Below are positions 61,956 to 64,000 of a DNA stretch of 64,000 bases, one piece after another. Positions within the stretch are counted from its first letter, which is position 1, and every line of letters starts with the position of its first letter. The DNA lies in assembly GCA_900770655.1 (NCBI GenBank), contig CAAGLA010000034.1, positions 93,595-157,594 on the forward strand, written 5' to 3'. The position numbers were made by a program, and so were the translations under genes. Source of the DNA: Bacteroidaceae bacterium. GTDB taxonomy: Bacteria > Bacteroidota > Bacteroidia > Bacteroidales > Bacteroidaceae. Under the pieces are notes generated by a model. That model did not search any database. It saw nothing but the letters and a program-made list of their open reading frames with translations, and had not been told where the DNA came from.

Positions 61956-63620
61956 TTATTCTTTCGTTGGCGAGAGAATTTCCCTGTACCGTTCTGGGTT
62001 ACCAATGATGCTGTAGCTCTCTTTAAGGTTTACATCCTCTCTTAGGCTATACTCAATCTCTCCTTTTTGGCCGTAGTAACGGCTCACAATCTCGAGCGCG
62101 AGCATTGTCTTTACGTGTGTGTCGAAGTGGGTTAGCGCGTGGTCGAGGTTTGTCTGCAACTTGCCTTCGAGTGCGGCAATCTCGTCCTTTACAAGTTCGG
62201 CCAAGCCTTCGAGCTCAATAATCTCCTTAAGGTCAGACAGCTTCTGTGCGCTGACAAGGTCGTACGTAAAGCCGGTAGACTTAAGGTAATTGCAGAAATC
62301 TTGGTATATTTCGTCTGTTATTTCAAATTCCTTTGGGGTTGCAATACTGTCGTGCTTAATGCGGAAGTCTGTTGCAAAGTCAAATATTGCCATATCCTGT
62401 ACCAAGTAGTAGAGGAATGTACTCACCTCTTCGTCTTTGGGTTCAATGTCGGGTCTTATACCTCCGCCGTCACGTACTTCGCGCCCTGCCGATGTGTAGA
62501 ACACGTTTGTAAGGCTGTCGGGGGTACTCGATGTTCTCTCTTCGTCCATTACGTGTGAATAGTCGAGAGCCTGTACGCAACGCCCGCTGGGAATGTAGTA
62601 GCGTGCAGTGGTAAGCTTCAGGTATCCGCCGCCTGTTACCGAGCGTGTGCTTTGTACAAGGCCTTTGCCGAATGTGCGTGAACCAACTATTACAGCCCTG
62701 TCGAGGTCTTGGAATGCTCCGGCGACAATTTCCGATGCCGACGCTGTCTGGCCGTCAACAAGCACTATAATAGGCGATATTGTATCTATGGGCTCTTTGC
62801 CGGTGTTGAATGTCTCGTTAGATTGTCTTGTCTTGCCCTTTGTTGTTACAATTGTCTTTCCTTTGGGAACGAAAAGGTTTACAATTTCAATGGCCTCTTC
62901 GAGCAGGCCGCCGCCATTGCTGCGAAGGTCTATGATGAAAGATGTGGCACCTTCTCTCTTAAGGTTCACGACAGCACGGCGCATATCTTTTGCACAACCG
63001 TCGGTAAAACTCTCAAGCTTTATATACCCGATGCTGTCGTTCTGCATACCATAATAGGTTATAGGAGGCAGGGCAATACTTTCTCTCTCTATTGTTACCT
63101 CTACGCTCTCTTCTTCTCCGGGGCGTTCAATCTCAAGGGTTAGCTTCGTTCCGGGCTCGCCACGTAGCATATTGCTCACGCTGTCGGTGCTCATTTCCCT
63201 AACCGGAACTCCGTCTATAGAGAGAATGAGGTCGCCTGCACGCAACCCGGCATTGTAGGCTGGCATATCTTCGTATGGCGACGAAATGGCGGTGGTCTTC
63301 TTGTCGCTGTGGTAGCGTATTACAGCACCAATTCCGGCATATTTTCCGGTTGTCATCATTCTCAGTTCGTCGCTCTCTTCGGCAGAGTAATATACCGTGT
63401 ACGGGTCTAAATGGGTTAGCATTGCATTTATGGCCCTGTTCATCATAATCTCGGGCATTATGCTGTCTACGTAGAACAGGTTAAGGTCGCGTACTATGCT
63501 GTTGAATATGGATAGCTGGCGCGAAAGCTGGTATTTGTGCCCGTCGTCGGCCTTTATTGTAAGTGAGGGAAGTGTTACCAGAAACAGCAACAATGCAATA
63601 ATTCTGCCTTTTGTTCTCAT
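61956..63620 (-). CDS. S41-family C-terminal processing peptidase
   Basis: 554 residues with signal peptide MRTKGRIIALLLFLVTLPSLTIKA. A helical N-terminal part (YVDSIMPEIMMNRAINAMLTHLDPYT), a PDZ domain (about 90-180, GIGAVIRYHSDK, AGLRAGDLILSIDGVPV), then the protease core with IDLRSNGGGLLEEAI, the nucleophile Ser in VDGQTASASEIVAGAFQD and the Lys in SRTFGKGLVQ. A long C-terminal helical extension follows. Such periplasmic Ser/Lys proteases trim C-termini of envelope proteins; Bacteroidales carry several, so the specific substrate is unknown. Confidence 0.93.
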   Translation of the reverse strand: MRTKGRIIALLLFLVTLPSLTIKADDGHKYQLSRQLSIFNSIVRDLNLFYVDSIMPEIMMNRAINAMLTHLDPYTVYYSAEESDELRMMTTGKYAGIGAVIRYHSDKKTTAISSPYEDMPAYNAGLRAGDLILSIDGVPVREMSTDSVSNMLRGEPGTKLTLEIERPGEEESVEVTIERESIALPPITYYGMQNDSIGYIKLESFTDGCAKDMRRAVVNLKREGATSFIIDLRSNGGGLLEEAIEIVNLFVPKGKTIVTTKGKTRQSNETFNTGKEPIDTISPIIVLVDGQTASASEIVAGAFQDLDRAVIVGSRTFGKGLVQSTRSVTGGGYLKLTTARYYIPSGRCVQALDYSHVMDEERTSSTPDSLTNVFYTSAGREVRDGGGIRPDIEPKDEEVSTFLYYLVQDMAIFDFATDFRIKHDSIATPKEFEITDEIYQDFCNYLKSTGFTYDLVSAQKLSDLKEIIELEGLAELVKDEIAALEGKLQTNLDHALTHFDTHVKTMLALEIVSRYYGQKGEIEYSLREDVNLKESYSIIGNPERYREILSPTKE

Positions 63621-63650
63621 TTCTCTATGATGCTAATTTATTTCTTCCCG

Positions 63651-63658
63651 CGAAGATA
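63651..63658 (-). promoter_or_regulatory. Candidate -7 element for the S41 peptidase gene
   Basis: On the minus strand TATCTTCG lies 30 bp before ATG 63620, the same variant seen before meaB, porQ and the DUF4468 gene. No TTTG at the expected distance. Confidence 0.4.
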
Positions 63659-63769
63659 CACTTTTACTGCCTTAAAATCTCTCTTTAAGCTCTGTTTTTA
63701 TATTTTTTTATTCAAAAACCGCCCGATTGAATCTTTTTTCTTTGTTGTGCGGAAAAAAAGTCGGAAAAA

Positions 63770-63801
63770 TTTGCACGGTATAAAAAGATATACTACTTTT
63801 G
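63770..63801 (+). promoter_or_regulatory. Promoter of the tRNA-Asn gene(s)
   Basis: TTTG (63770-63773), a 20-bp spacer and TACTTTTG (63794-63801): exact consensus, 29 bp before the mature tRNA 5' end. Confidence 0.7.
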
Positions 63802-63830
63802 CACCGTCAAACGACAAAAGCAATAAAAAT

Positions 63831-63904
63831 TCTTCAGTAGCTCAGTCGGTTAGAGCACCTGACTGTTAATCAGGGGGTCGTAGGTTCAAGTCCTACCTGA
63901 AGAG
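63831..63904 (+). tRNA. tRNA-Asn (anticodon GTT)
   Basis: Full cloverleaf: acceptor TCTTCAG/CTGAAGA with discriminator G, D stem GCTC/GAGC, anticodon stem CCTGA/TCAGG with loop CTGTTAA (GTT at 63865-63867), variable GGGTC, T stem GTAGG/CCTAC with loop TTCAAGT. No CCA is encoded. A canonical promoter precedes it and a second copy begins 43 bp downstream. Confidence 0.97.
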
Positions 63905-63946
63905 CAAGCGAGTAGCAGTCCGGCTTTGTTAATAGACTCCACATAT

Positions 63947-64000
63947 TCTTCAGTAGCGCAGTCGGTTAGAGCCCCTGACTGTTAATCAGGGGGTCGTAGC
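63947..64000 (+). tRNA. Second tRNA-Asn copy, cut by the window edge, possibly degenerate
   Basis: Fifty-four bases align with the first tRNA-Asn, including the GTT anticodon. Three differences are visible: T12 to G (breaks the pair with A23 in the D stem), A26 to C, and the last base before the edge, G53 to C. G53 pairs with C61 in nearly all tRNAs. Either this is a decaying duplicate or the terminal base is a sequence error. The T arm and 3' half are outside the window. Confidence 0.65.

Noticed and set aside
1..64000. Prophage, integrative element, toxin-antitoxin, restriction or CRISPR-Cas system
   Set aside because: No integrase, transposase, phage structural gene, methyltransferase-nuclease pair or repeat-spacer array was found; composition and gene content look uniformly chromosomal.

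Overview
The window is an ordinary stretch of chromosome from a member of the Bacteroidota, order Bacteroidales; a Prevotellaceae-like relative is my best guess, but the sequence alone does not settle the genus. Evidence: a SusC/SusD pair, the type IX secretion protein PorQ, a TonB energy transducer, lipoproteins in series, several Bacteroidetes-only families (DUF4468, DUF4421, DUF3332, Porin_10, DUF349), the gene order rimP-nusA-infB-cvpA-sufBCDS, and promoters of the Bacteroides type (TTTG, about 20 bp, TAnnTTTG) with little Shine-Dalgarno signal. No phage, insertion sequence, integrase or CRISPR array was seen. Genes are dense: no gene-free stretch exceeds 300 bases.

Layout. 1-238: start of a leftward DUF349-type gene. 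482-2530: secreted modular protein with a type IX-like C-terminal tail. 2618-13623 (leftward): rsmA and mgtE, followed with almost no gap by a lipoprotein esterase, SusC, SusD, a metallohydrolase-like lipoprotein that has lost its zinc motif, and two thioredoxin-fold lipoproteins. 13812-18767 (rightward): flippase-like membrane protein, pepD, a DUF3332 lipoprotein, meaB and 5-formyl-THF cyclo-ligase. 18846-22396 (leftward): pfkA-ispH-cmk-porQ. 22669-29243 (rightward): tonB, polyprenyl synthase, a conserved unknown, tatD, a DAHP synthase-chorismate mutase fusion, and a BtuF/BtuC-type importer lacking its ATPase. 29320-34631: the branched-chain amino acid operon ilvD-ilvB-ilvN-ilvC, preceded by a canonical promoter, a 15-codon Ile/Leu-rich leader ORF and an intrinsic terminator that can be replaced by an alternative helix. 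34812-37762: a low-complexity His/Tyr/Trp and Ser/Arg-rich secreted protein and an OmpP1/FadL-type barrel. 37850-42824 (leftward): DUF4468, a 54-residue membrane protein, Porin_10, Gfo/Idh oxidoreductase, DUF4421. 43071-44768: PASTA protein and RluD-type pseudouridine synthase. 44805-47313 (leftward): PPi-dependent phosphofructokinase and a GH25 lysozyme. 47507-50755: a 92-residue unknown coupled to a large golvesin/amidase/FN3 protein. 50760-61251 (leftward): rimP-nusA-infB-cvpA-sufB-sufC-sufD-sufS-rnhB. 61519-63620: a small membrane-anchored unknown convergent with an S41 protease. 63831-64000: tRNA-Asn followed by a second, cut-off tRNA-Asn copy with suspicious substitutions.

How the parts fit. 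Most of the window is core metabolism and envelope biology. The likeliest undescribed item is the ilv leader at 29358-29500, which has every element of ribosome-mediated attenuation. The most unusual gene set is the Sus-like uptake locus with esterase and thiol-redox lipoproteins placed directly behind rsmA-mgtE without its own regulator.
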